A stretch of DNA of 18,679 nucleotides from contig DASZZY010000120.1 in assembly GCA_036260395.1 (NCBI GenBank), positions 1-18,679 on the forward strand. The letters run 5' to 3'. The notes beneath the pieces were generated by a model. It searched no databases, was not told where the DNA came from, and saw only the letters and a program-made list of their open reading frames with translations. Positions 6,052 through 11,975 of the stretch are shown piece after piece; the first letter of the stretch is position 1; the number at the start of each line of letters is the position of its first letter. The position numbers were made by a program, and so were the translations under genes. Source of the stretch: DASZZY01 sp036260395 (GTDB lineage Bacteria > Actinomycetota > UBA4738 > CALAEC01).

Positions 6052-6057
6052 TACCGT
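6052..6057 (+). promoter_or_regulatory. Candidate -10 of the six-TM gene
   Basis: TACCGT fits TAnnnT. It would start transcription near 6064 and give a leader of about 37 bases containing the AGGAG that precedes the ATG at 6101. Confidence 0.3.
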
Positions 6058-6100
6058 GGGTCGCGATGAGGGCATGACCGAGCGCGACAGGAGAACGACG

Positions 6101-6970
6101 ATGCAGGATGGATCGAGCGGATCCAGCGCGGTCGTCGCATCGAAAGTCCCGGACCGCCTCTCGAGGCCGGTGTCGCTTGAGTCGAGGGCCGGTGTCCCGT
6201 CCGGCGTCAGCTCCGACCGCCTGGACCGAGCGCCCCATGGCGGACTCGATGAGAACTGGCGGGCGTCGGCCGCTCGGTTGGGATCCTGGTCCGCGACCTG
6301 GGCGGCGGCCATGTCGATCGGATTCGTGCTCGCCGTTGTCATCGCGGGCGTGGTCTTCCCCTCGCCGAGATGGGACGGTGACACGACGGCGTTCGCCGCA
6401 GCTCTGGCACACCCGCTCGCGTGGTCGGTCGGGGAGATCTTCTCCCTGCTGATCATCCCCGGTTGGCTCGGCCTGGCGGTCGCCCTCCACGGTCTCGCGC
6501 CGCCGTCGAGCAGGTGGTTCACGACGATGGGCCTCGTCCTCACCGCGGGCTACGTGGCCACGGTGGGCGCCAATGACGTGGTCCAGATCACCACGATCCG
6601 GCTGAACCTGGAAGCGGGGACCACCGAAGGCCTCGCCCTCTGGGTCAAGGACAATCCCCGGTCGCTCTTCTTCTCGCTGGAGATGCTCGGGTACGCCTGG
6701 CAATCGTTCGCCGCGGGCCTCCTTGCGTTCGCGTTCACCGGAGCGGGGATCGAGCGGTGGATCCGATGGCTGTTCGGTGGCGTCGTGGTGAGCGGAGCCA
6801 TGGGGCTCGTCGCCGCCTGGCTGGGCCTTCCGTTCCTGCATCCGTTCACGATCGCCGGTTCCGCGCTGTGGACCGTCACCTTCGCCCCCGGCACTATCCT
6901 GTGCGCGGTCGCCTTGCGGCGGGCCATCGTGGGGCGGCCGCTCACACGTAGACGCCGCCTGAGCCGCTGA
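6101..6970 (+). CDS. Six-TM membrane protein, unknown function
   Basis: From the ATG at 6101 the protein has 289 residues: a hydrophilic N-terminal region of about 60 residues rich in Ser, Arg and Asp, then six membrane segments (about 64-86, 108-130, 140-158, 190-214, 222-243 and 249-271) and a basic tail (RRRRLSR). The layout resembles DUF4386-type proteins, but I cannot assign a family with confidence. The ATG at 6101 was preferred because AGGAG lies eight bases upstream; ATG 6074, nine codons earlier, is possible. The long N-terminal region looks poorly conserved, so the true start may be later. It runs towards the aldo/keto reductase, separated by a hairpin. Confidence 0.7.
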   Translation: MQDGSSGSSAVVASKVPDRLSRPVSLESRAGVPSGVSSDRLDRAPHGGLDENWRASAARLGSWSATWAAAMSIGFVLAVVIAGVVFPSPRWDGDTTAFAAALAHPLAWSVGEIFSLLIIPGWLGLAVALHGLAPPSSRWFTTMGLVLTAGYVATVGANDVVQITTIRLNLEAGTTEGLALWVKDNPRSLFFSLEMLGYAWQSFAAGLLAFAFTGAGIERWIRWLFGGVVVSGAMGLVAAWLGLPFLHPFTIAGSALWTVTFAPGTILCAVALRRAIVGRPLTRRRRLSR

Positions 6971-6984
6971 CAGGCGAGGAGCAC

Positions 6985-7000
6985 GCAGGCGGTCGCCTGC
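6985..7000. terminator. Bidirectional terminator candidate between convergent genes
   Basis: GCAGGC-GGTC-GCCTGC gives a perfect 6-bp stem with a 4-base loop in the 53-bp gap between the six-TM gene stop (6970) and the aldo/keto reductase stop (7024). Confidence 0.5.
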
Positions 7001-7023
7001 CCCGGCAGATCCTTGGACTGCCC

Positions 7024-7830
7024 TCAGGAGGCGAGCCGGGCCACCAGCGCGCGCTCCTCCGGCCCGAGCCACGGGCCCTGGCCCGCAGCCGCGTTCTCGC
7101 GGGCGCGGTGGGGCTTCGAGGTCGCCGGGATCGAGACGTGGCACCGCGGGTCCGACAGCCCCCACTTGAGGAGCGCCTGCGGCCACGTCTCGACGCCGAA
7201 CGGGCGCAGCGGCTCGAGGTCGCGTTCGGCCGGCGGCCGGCGGAGCAGGCCCCGCTCGGCGAACGGCCGCATCACGACGACGCCGAGGCCGAGTTCCTCC
7301 GCTAGCGGGAGGATGCGGTCCTCGACCTCGCGCTCGGCGGGGTTGTAGGGAATCTGGACGGCCTCGATCCGGCCGGTCCGCATGACCTCCTCGAGCTCGC
7401 CGAAGGCCGACGGGCTGTAGTGGGTGGCCCCGATGGAGACGACGCGCCCCTCGTCGCGGAGCCGCTCGAGGACCGGGAGCTGCTCGCGCCAGGCCACGAG
7501 GTTGTGGATCTGGTAGAGGTCGATGCGCCCCCCGAAGAAGTCCAGGGACCGCCGGGCCTGGCCCTCACCTTCGGAGGTCGAGCGGGTCCACACCTTCGTC
7601 GCGATGAGGACCTCGCCGCGCCGGTCGCCGAGCGCCCCGCCCAGCACGCGCTCCGCCTCCCCGTACATCGGCGAGGAATCGAAGAACGAGGCCCCCGCGT
7701 CGATCGCCGACTCCACGACCCTCGCCGCGTTGGCCTCCGCGGCGGCTCCCCGGACGTCCAGCGTCCGCGACGTCCCCATCCCGACGCCCGGGACCTGCAG
7801 CCCGGTCCGGCCCAGCGCGCGCCGCTCCAC
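7024..7830 (-). CDS. Aldo/keto reductase family oxidoreductase
   Basis: The 268 residues form a TIM-barrel aldo/keto reductase. The catalytic tetrad is present: Asp51 and Tyr56 in FFDSSPMYGEAERVLG, Lys79 in VLIATKVW and His109 in IDLYQIHNL. Later strands show VVSIGATHYSP, VQIPYNP and the C-terminal nucleotide-binding part VSIPATSKPHRARENA, in which SIPATSKP resembles the NADP(H)-binding signature. Such enzymes reduce aldehydes and ketones; the substrate cannot be inferred. The protein is slightly short for the family (usually 270-330) but complete. The GTG at 7830 gives the usual N-terminus (RRALGRTGLQVP). It has no Shine-Dalgarno but has CAAGAT six bases upstream, suggesting a leaderless mRNA. 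It is divergent from ppa across 35 bp. Confidence 0.93.
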   Translation of the reverse strand: MERRALGRTGLQVPGVGMGTSRTLDVRGAAAEANAARVVESAIDAGASFFDSSPMYGEAERVLGGALGDRRGEVLIATKVWTRSTSEGEGQARRSLDFFGGRIDLYQIHNLVAWREQLPVLERLRDEGRVVSIGATHYSPSAFGELEEVMRTGRIEAVQIPYNPAEREVEDRILPLAEELGLGVVVMRPFAERGLLRRPPAERDLEPLRPFGVETWPQALLKWGLSDPRCHVSIPATSKPHRARENAAAGQGPWLGPEERALVARLAS

Positions 7831-7836
7831 GCCGCT

Positions 7837-7842
7837 ATCTTG
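7837..7842 (-). promoter_or_regulatory. Candidate -10 for leaderless aldo/keto reductase transcript
   Basis: CAAGAT on the minus strand is followed by six bases and then the GTG start, the same spacing as at ppa, pspC and the PHP gene. The first base departs from TAnnnT. Confidence 0.35.
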
Positions 7843-7853
7843 CCCCGCGCGCG

Positions 7854-7859
7854 TAGACT
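7854..7859 (+). promoter_or_regulatory. Candidate -10 for leaderless ppa transcript
   Basis: TAGACT is followed by six bases and then the GTG start of ppa, so transcription would begin at or next to the start codon. No Shine-Dalgarno is visible. Confidence 0.5.
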
Positions 7860-7865
7860 TCGGGC

Positions 7866-8348
7866 GTGGCCGAGGAGGTCGTCACGATCGTGGTCGAGAT
7901 CCCCGGCGGGTCCCGGAACAAGTACGAGTGGGATCCGGAGAGCGGCCACATGTTCCTGGACCGCACGCTGTTCACCTCCACGCGCTACCCCGCGGACTAC
8001 GGGTTCATCGACGGGACGCTCGGCGAGGACGGCGACCCCCTCGACGCGCTGGTCTTCGTCGGGGAGCCGACCTTCTCGGGGTGCCGGATCCGCGCCCGCC
8101 CGGTCGGCCTGTTCCGGATGTGGGACGAGAAGGGGACCGACGAGAAGATCCTCTGCGTCCCGCTGCGCGATCCGGTGTGGTCCCACGTCCGCGAGGTCGA
8201 CGACCTCCAGCCCGCGCTGCGCAACGAGATCGAGCACTTCTTCGCGGTGTACAAGGACCTGGAGGGCAAGCCGACCGGCACCGAGGGGTTCGACGGGCGC
8301 GAGGCGGCGGAGCGGGTGATCGCCGAGGCGCGCGAGCGGGCCCGATAG
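7866..8348 (+). CDS. ppa: Inorganic pyrophosphatase (family I, soluble)
   Basis: This 160-residue enzyme hydrolyses pyrophosphate to phosphate in the cytosol, pulling biosynthetic reactions forward. The family I signature DGDPLDALV contains the metal-binding Asp residues. Substrate-binding residues appear in RNKYEWDPESG, TSTRYPADYGFIDGT and the later ILCVPLRDP and FFAVYKDLEGK segments. The length is normal for the bacterial hexameric type. The GTG at 7866 is the only start that keeps the N-terminal strand; it lacks a Shine-Dalgarno and is preceded by TAGACT and six bases. The HdeD-like gene follows after 9 bp and is probably co-transcribed. Confidence 0.96.
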   Translation: MAEEVVTIVVEIPGGSRNKYEWDPESGHMFLDRTLFTSTRYPADYGFIDGTLGEDGDPLDALVFVGEPTFSGCRIRARPVGLFRMWDEKGTDEKILCVPLRDPVWSHVREVDDLQPALRNEIEHFFAVYKDLEGKPTGTEGFDGREAAERVIAEARERAR

Positions 8349-8357
8349 GGGGGCGCG

Positions 8358-8915
8358 ATGCACACGCTGGCTCGCAACTGGTGGGCGCTGGTGCTCCGGG
8401 GCGCTGCGGCGATCCTGTTCGGGATCCTGGCGTTCGTGTGGCCGGGCCTGACGGTCGTGGCGCTGGTCATCCTGTTCGGGGCGTTCGCGCTGGTCGATGG
8501 GGCGTTCGCGCTCGTCGCGGCGTGGCGGGCGGCGGAGCGCCGGCGGCCGTGGTGGCCGATGGCCCTGGAGGGGGTGGCCGGCGTGGCGCTGGGCATCCTG
8601 GCGTTCGTGTGGCCCGGCGTCACGGCGTTCGCCCTGCTGTACCTCATCGCCGCCTGGGCCATCGTCACCGGCATCTTCGAGATCGCGGCGGCCATCCGAC
8701 TGCGGAAGGAGATCCGGGGCGAGGTGTTCCTCGGGCTCATGGGGCTCGCCTCGGTGGCGTTCGGCGTGGTCGTCGTCCTGTTCCCGGGGGCGGGCGCGGT
8801 GGCGGTCGTGTGGGCCATCGCCGCGTACGCGGTGGTGTTCGGCGTCCTGCTCGTCGCCCTGGGGATCCGGCTTCGCGGCCTGGCCCGGGCCGCCGACCGG
8901 GCGAAGGCAGCCTAG
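8358..8915 (+). CDS. HdeD/DUF308-family membrane protein
   Basis: The 185 residues form six hydrophobic segments arranged as three repeats of a two-helix unit. Each unit has a G-I/V-x-x-F/L-x-x-P-G motif: FGILAFVWPG (about 21), LGILAFVWPG (about 78) and FGVVVVLFPG (about 136). This is the HdeD architecture; HdeD of E. coli contributes to acid resistance at high cell density, but its mechanism is unclear. A charged loop (AAERRRPWW) and a charged tail (RAADRAKAA) are cytosolic candidates. The ATG at 8358 has a G-rich run (GGGGGGCG) just upstream. It lies 9 bp after ppa. Its stop shares CTAG with the convergent SHOCT gene, so no terminator fits between them. Confidence 0.9.
   Translation: MHTLARNWWALVLRGAAAILFGILAFVWPGLTVVALVILFGAFALVDGAFALVAAWRAAERRRPWWPMALEGVAGVALGILAFVWPGVTAFALLYLIAAWAIVTGIFEIAAAIRLRKEIRGEVFLGLMGLASVAFGVVVVLFPGAGAVAVVWAIAAYAVVFGVLLVALGIRLRGLARAADRAKAA
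8424..8614 (+). repeat. Internal direct repeat in the HdeD-like gene
   Basis: A 20-base identical stretch beginning atcctggcgttcgtg occurs at 8424-8443 and 8595-8614, in the same frame, encoding ILAFVWP in repeat units 1 and 2. It reflects the two-helix duplication of the family, retained unusually well at DNA level. Confidence 0.8.
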
Positions 8916-9163
8916 GGCGAGCGGTCCTCCCCCAGCAGGACCTGGCGCCGCTCGAGGAACTCGTCCCGGGTGATCTCCCCGCGCGCGTACCGCTCCTCGA
9001 GGAGCCGGATCGCCGAGGTGGCGCCGCCTCCCCCGTGCGGCCGGCGCCGGAGAACGGCCACCAGGAGCACCACGACCAGCGCCCAGAAGCCGATCCACAG
9101 GACGCCGCCGAGGAAGCCCCACCACGGCTCGAACCACTCCGGGCGGAGGGGATGAGCGGTCAC
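8912..9163 (-). CDS. Single-TM SHOCT-domain protein
   Basis: This 83-residue protein has an N-terminal aromatic segment (PEWFEPWWG), one membrane helix (about 17-39), an Arg/Gly linker, and a C-terminal SHOCT motif (about 50-77, AIRLLEERYARGEITRDEFL). SHOCT modules are short helical pairs often found at the ends of membrane or cell-envelope proteins and thought to mediate oligomerisation. The GTG at 9163 overlaps the TGA of the upstream PspC gene as GTGA, so it is translationally coupled. The stop TAG shares CTAG with the convergent HdeD-like gene. The SHOCT tail is similar to the tail of the PspC neighbour. Confidence 0.85.
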   Translation of the reverse strand: MTAHPLRPEWFEPWWGFLGGVLWIGFWALVVVLLVAVLRRRPHGGGGATSAIRLLEERYARGEITRDEFLERRQVLLGEDRSP

Positions 9164-9447
9164 GGCAGGCGCTCCAGGTCCCGGCGGATCCGGTCGAGCT
9201 CGTCCGCGTCGATCTCGCCGCGCGCGAAGCGCTCCTCGGCGATCCTGATCGCCGGCGTGGCCCCGGGCCCGGACGGCAGCACGATCCACAGGATGATGTA
9301 GGCGAGGATCCCCCACCCCATCAGGATCGCCAGCAGCCAGACCACGCGGATCAACGTGGGATCGAGCCCGAAGTACGCCGCGAGACCACCGGCCACCCCG
9401 GCCACCACCTTGTCGGACTCCGACCTGGTCAGCCGTCCGGTCGCCAC
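9160..9447 (-). CDS. PspC-domain protein with C-terminal SHOCT-like tail
   Basis: The 95 residues comprise a PspC domain (about 4-60, with RSESDKVVAGVAGGLAAYFG, DPTLIRVVW and a hydrophobic stretch WGILAYIILWIVLP) and a SHOCT-like tail (about 65-92, AIRIAEERFARGEIDADEL). PspC proteins are inner-membrane parts of the phage-shock envelope-stress response; in actinobacteria the domain also occurs fused to other modules. No PspA or PspB homologue is in the window. The GTG at 9447 lacks a Shine-Dalgarno and is preceded by TAGGCT and six bases, suggesting a leaderless mRNA. It forms a two-gene operon with the downstream SHOCT protein. Confidence 0.9.
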   Translation of the reverse strand: MATGRLTRSESDKVVAGVAGGLAAYFGLDPTLIRVVWLLAILMGWGILAYIILWIVLPSGPGATPAIRIAEERFARGEIDADELDRIRRDLERLP

Positions 9448-9453
9448 GGGGCC

Positions 9454-9459
9454 AGCCTA
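9454..9459 (-). promoter_or_regulatory. Candidate -10 for leaderless pspC-like transcript
   Basis: TAGGCT on the minus strand is followed by GGCCCC and then the GTG start at 9447, the same 6-base spacing as at ppa. Confidence 0.5.
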
Positions 9460-9480
9460 CCGCCGGGGTGATCCCAGCGG
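9460..9480 (-). terminator. Imperfect hairpin after glutamate dehydrogenase
   Basis: CCGC and GCGG plus GGG and CCC pair around the loop GTGAT with one C/A mismatch, starting 11 bp past the dehydrogenase stop. It adjoins the pspC-like -10 element, so terminator and promoter are packed together. Confidence 0.35.
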
Positions 9481-9490
9481 AGCGACGGGC

Positions 9491-10789
9491 TCAGACGTAG
9501 CCGCGGAGCTCGGCCGCCCGGGTCACCCGTTCGACGGCGATGGCGAAGGCCGCCAGCCGGAGTGGCACGCCGTCCACGGTCGACCTGGCGTGGACGTTCC
9601 GCCACGCGTCGCCCATCTTCTTCCGGAGCTCCTCGTTGACCTGCTCCTCGTCCCAGCGGAACTGCTGGATGTTCTGCACCCACTCCAGGTACGAGACGGT
9701 GACGCCGCCCGCGTTCGCCAGGATGTCCGGGATCACCACGGTTCCTCGGTCCTGCAGGACCGCGTCGGCCGCGGGGGTCACCGGGTGGTTGGCCGCCTCC
9801 ACCACGGTCCGCGCCCGGATCCGGTCGGCGTTGCCCTCGTTGATCACCCGGTCGAGCGCCGCGGGGATCAGGACATCGACGTCGAGCTCCAGCAGGTCCT
9901 CGTTGGAGATGGGCTCGGTCCCCGGCGCATCGACCACCGACCCGGTGCCGCGTACGTGGTCGTAGACCGCCTGGACGTCGACGCCGTCGCCGCGGTGGAT
10001 GCCGCCGCGGACGTCGGAGACCGCCACCACCCGGCAACCGATGTCACCGATCAGCCGGGCCGCCCAGGAGCCGACGTTGCCGAACCCCTGGATGGCGACC
10101 GTGGCGCCGTCCAGGTCCACGCCGAGGTCCCCGGCCGCCTGCTGGAGGCAGTACACGACCCCCCGACCCGTGGCCGCCTCCCGGCCGTACGACCCGCCGA
10201 GCTCGACCGGCTTGCCCGTCACGATGGCCGGCGTGTAGCCGTAGCGGGACGAGTAGGCGTCCATCATCCAGGCCATCGTCTGCGCGTCGGTGTTGACGTC
10301 CGGCGCGGGGATGTCCCGGTTGACCCCCAGGATGTAGCTGATCATCAGCGTGTAGCGGCGGGTCAGCCGCTCCTTCTCCGAGACGCTCATCGTCGTCGGG
10401 TCGCACTGCACGCCGCCCTTGGCGCCGCCGTACGGGATGTCCAGGAGAGCCGTCTTCCACGTCATCAGCGCGGCCAGCGCGCGCACCTCGTCGAGGTGGG
10501 CGTCCGGGTGGTACCGGACCCCGCCCTTGTACGGGCCGCGGGCGGCGTTGTGCTGGACGCGGTACCCGGTGAAGACCTGGAGCGAGCCGTCGTCCATCCG
10601 GACCGGGACCTGCACCGTGAGCTCGCGATAGGACATCCGGAGGACCGCCCGGATCTCCTCGGCGAGCCCGACGTGGTCCGCTGCCCGGTCGAAGAACAGG
10701 TTGACGGCCTGGTGCGGCGTCAGCTCCTGGTCGCCGGGAGCCGGGCCGCTCGGCGCGGTCACCGCTGCCCTCGTCCGCTCCTTCGCCAC
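9491..10789 (-). CDS. gdhA: Glu/Leu/Phe/Val family glutamate dehydrogenase
   Basis: This 432-residue protein is a hexamer-type amino-acid dehydrogenase, most like NAD-dependent bacterial glutamate dehydrogenases that interconvert glutamate and 2-oxoglutarate plus ammonia. Visible are the substrate-binding GPYKGGVRYHP (Lys88), MTWKTALLDIPYGGAKGGV with Lys112 and catalytic Lys124, and the catalytic Asp164 in IPAPDVNTD. The Rossmann motif is GFGNVG (235-240), with Asp259 at the end of the second strand, which favours NAD over NADP. The C-terminal NAGGVTVSYLEWVQN is typical. The GTG at 10789 has GGAGG about seven bases upstream. It follows the three-TM gene after 24 bp. The hexamer TAGGCT at 10811-10816 overlaps that gene's stop and could be its own promoter. 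Cofactor preference is inferred. Confidence 0.95.
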   Translation of the reverse strand: MAKERTRAAVTAPSGPAPGDQELTPHQAVNLFFDRAADHVGLAEEIRAVLRMSYRELTVQVPVRMDDGSLQVFTGYRVQHNAARGPYKGGVRYHPDAHLDEVRALAALMTWKTALLDIPYGGAKGGVQCDPTTMSVSEKERLTRRYTLMISYILGVNRDIPAPDVNTDAQTMAWMMDAYSSRYGYTPAIVTGKPVELGGSYGREAATGRGVVYCLQQAAGDLGVDLDGATVAIQGFGNVGSWAARLIGDIGCRVVAVSDVRGGIHRGDGVDVQAVYDHVRGTGSVVDAPGTEPISNEDLLELDVDVLIPAALDRVINEGNADRIRARTVVEAANHPVTPAADAVLQDRGTVVIPDILANAGGVTVSYLEWVQNIQQFRWDEEQVNEELRKKMGDAWRNVHARSTVDGVPLRLAAFAIAVERVTRAAELRGYV

Positions 10790-10813
10790 GGGCCCCCCTC
10801 CGGCGGCGCCAGC

Positions 10814-11158
10814 CTATCGCGGCGCGGCCGCCGTCCGCACCCTCCGGAGGGTCAGCCGGACCGCCACCACGCCCGCCACGGCGACCCCGGCCCCCACGGC
10901 GGCCGCGAGCAGGCCGATCCACTCGCTGGAGCGCGAGAAGTCGAACGGGTGTCCGACGACCCGCTCCTCCACGACGCGGATCCCCCACAGCACGAGGCGC
11001 ACCGGGAGCAGGAGGACCGTGCCGAGGGCGCTCAGGACGAACGGGCGGTGGACGACCAGGGGGGTGTGCCCCCACAGCACCAGGTATCCGGCCAGGCCCC
11101 ACACCGCGCCGGCCGCCGCGCCCACACCCGCCGGCCCCAGGCCCCGCCGCCCGATCAC
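10814..11158 (-). CDS. Small three-TM membrane protein, unknown function
   Basis: The 114 residues contain three likely membrane segments (about 12-30, 40-62 and 80-102), a charged loop RVVEERVVGHPFDFSRSSEW and a basic C-terminus (RLTLRRVRT). The loop-plus-helix layout and codon use look genuine, but I do not recognise a family. The GTG at 11158 lacks a Shine-Dalgarno. TAGACC preceded by TGC lies seven bases upstream, resembling an extended -10 and a leaderless transcript. It lies 24 bp upstream of gdhA and may be co-transcribed with it. Confidence 0.65.
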   Translation of the reverse strand: MIGRRGLGPAGVGAAAGAVWGLAGYLVLWGHTPLVVHRPFVLSALGTVLLLPVRLVLWGIRVVEERVVGHPFDFSRSSEWIGLLAAAVGAGVAVAGVVAVRLTLRRVRTAAAPR

Positions 11159-11165
11159 GCCAGCG

Positions 11166-11171
11166 GGTCTA
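11166..11171 (-). promoter_or_regulatory. Candidate extended -10 before the three-TM gene
   Basis: TGC-TAGACC on the minus strand, then seven bases, then GTG at 11158. The last base departs from TAnnnT, but the TGn extension compensates. Confidence 0.3.
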
Positions 11172-11203
11172 GCATGCCGCGGGGAGGGCCGCCAGCCGGG
11201 GCG

Positions 11204-11443
11204 TCACGCGGTGCGGTCGGCGACCCCTGTGACGCCCGATTCCCGGGCGCAGTGCGCGCAGCAGTACATCGCGCCGTCGGCCTCATGGCCGTGGCCGATG
11301 ATCTTGCAGCCGCAGTGCCCGCAGGCGGGGGCCACGGCATGGATGGCGCACTCGAAGCTGTCGTAGGTGCCCCCGCCGCCCCCCGGGAGCGAGACCTGGA
11401 ACGCCTTGTCGTAGTCGTTGCCGCAGACTTCGCACCTCGCCAT
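11204..11443 (-). CDS. Cysteine-rich zinc-ribbon/metallothionein-like protein
   Basis: This 79-residue protein has nine Cys (4, 7, 32, 41, 44, 46, 61, 62, 65) and several His. They are arranged as MARCEVCG, DSFECAIH, CGHCGCKIIGHGHEADG and YCCAHCARESG. This spacing fits a small treble-clef or prokaryotic-metallothionein-like fold with one or two zinc sites. Proteins beginning MARCEVCGNDYDKAF are common in actinomycetes and have no defined role that I know. The ATG at 11443 has TAGGAGG upstream, and this ribosome-binding site overlaps the TAG stop of the CBS gene nine bases before, so the two are an operon. Metal storage, a metal-dependent regulator or a chaperone are all possible. Confidence 0.85.
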   Translation of the reverse strand: MARCEVCGNDYDKAFQVSLPGGGGGTYDSFECAIHAVAPACGHCGCKIIGHGHEADGAMYCCAHCARESGVTGVADRTA

Positions 11444-11452
11444 GCGGACCTC

Positions 11453-11869
11453 CTATTCGTTCGGCTCGGCGGCGCTGATGTCGGCCAGCGCGGATCTCGG
11501 ATCCCGCTCGACGGCCAGGTCGCCGAGCGCCACGATGCCGACCGGCTTCCCGCCCTCGACCACCGGGAGCCGGCGGACCGCTCGCTCGCGCATCAGCCGC
11601 ACCGCGTCGTCAACGGGATCGTCCGGGGAGACGGTGGTCAGGTCGCCGCTGGCCACCTCCCCGACCGTGGTCGAGCCTGGCGGTCGGTCGTCGGCCACGC
11701 CCCGGACGACGATGTCCCGATCGGTCACGATCCCGACCACCGAGTCGTTCTCGACCACGATGACCGGGCCGATGTCCTCGTCCCGCATCACCCGGGCCGC
11801 CTCCACCAGCGAGGCCGACGCCGGGAGGATCTGCGGGTCCTTCGTCATCACGTCCCTGATCCGTGCCAC
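11453..11869 (-). CDS. Hrp1 (Rv2626c)-like two-CBS-domain protein
   Basis: The 138-residue protein is one Bateman module: CBS1 (about 4-60) and CBS2 (about 70-128). The central stretch with IGPVIVV and VVGIVTDRDIVVRGVA, then TVGEVASGDLTTV and RERAVRRLPVVE, closely follows M. tuberculosis hypoxic response protein 1 (Rv2626c), a major DosR-regulon product of still unclear function. No clear zinc-binding cysteine pair is present in this copy. The GTG at 11869 was chosen because AGGAGGAGAGGA lies directly upstream; a GTG eight codons earlier includes that purine run as coding. It heads an operon with the cysteine-rich protein. No good GGGAC-N4-GTCCC site was seen upstream, so DevR control here is not supported. 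Confidence 0.88.
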   Translation of the reverse strand: MARIRDVMTKDPQILPASASLVEAARVMRDEDIGPVIVVENDSVVGIVTDRDIVVRGVADDRPPGSTTVGEVASGDLTTVSPDDPVDDAVRLMRERAVRRLPVVEGGKPVGIVALGDLAVERDPRSALADISAAEPNE

Positions 11870-11940
11870 TCCTCTCCTCCTCGCTCGCTCCACCGGTACT
11901 TACCGCGGGGTGCCGGGGGCGAAACGGAGGTGATCCGGGC

Positions 11941-11961
11941 GGGCCGTCGCGGCCGCGGCCC
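11941..11961 (-). terminator. Hairpin after the PAS-GAF-PP2C gene
   Basis: GGGCCG and CGGCCC pair over a 9-base loop in the 106-bp gap between the phosphatase stop (11976) and the Hrp1-like gene start (11869). No T-run is present; the region is GC-rich enough that other pairings are possible. Confidence 0.35.
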
Positions 11962-11975
11962 CGCAGGGCAGGCGC

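Noticed and set aside
11870..11975. DevR-like box upstream of the Hrp1-like gene
   Set aside because: I searched the gap for GGGAC-N4-GTCCC on both strands and found no arm pair close to consensus.
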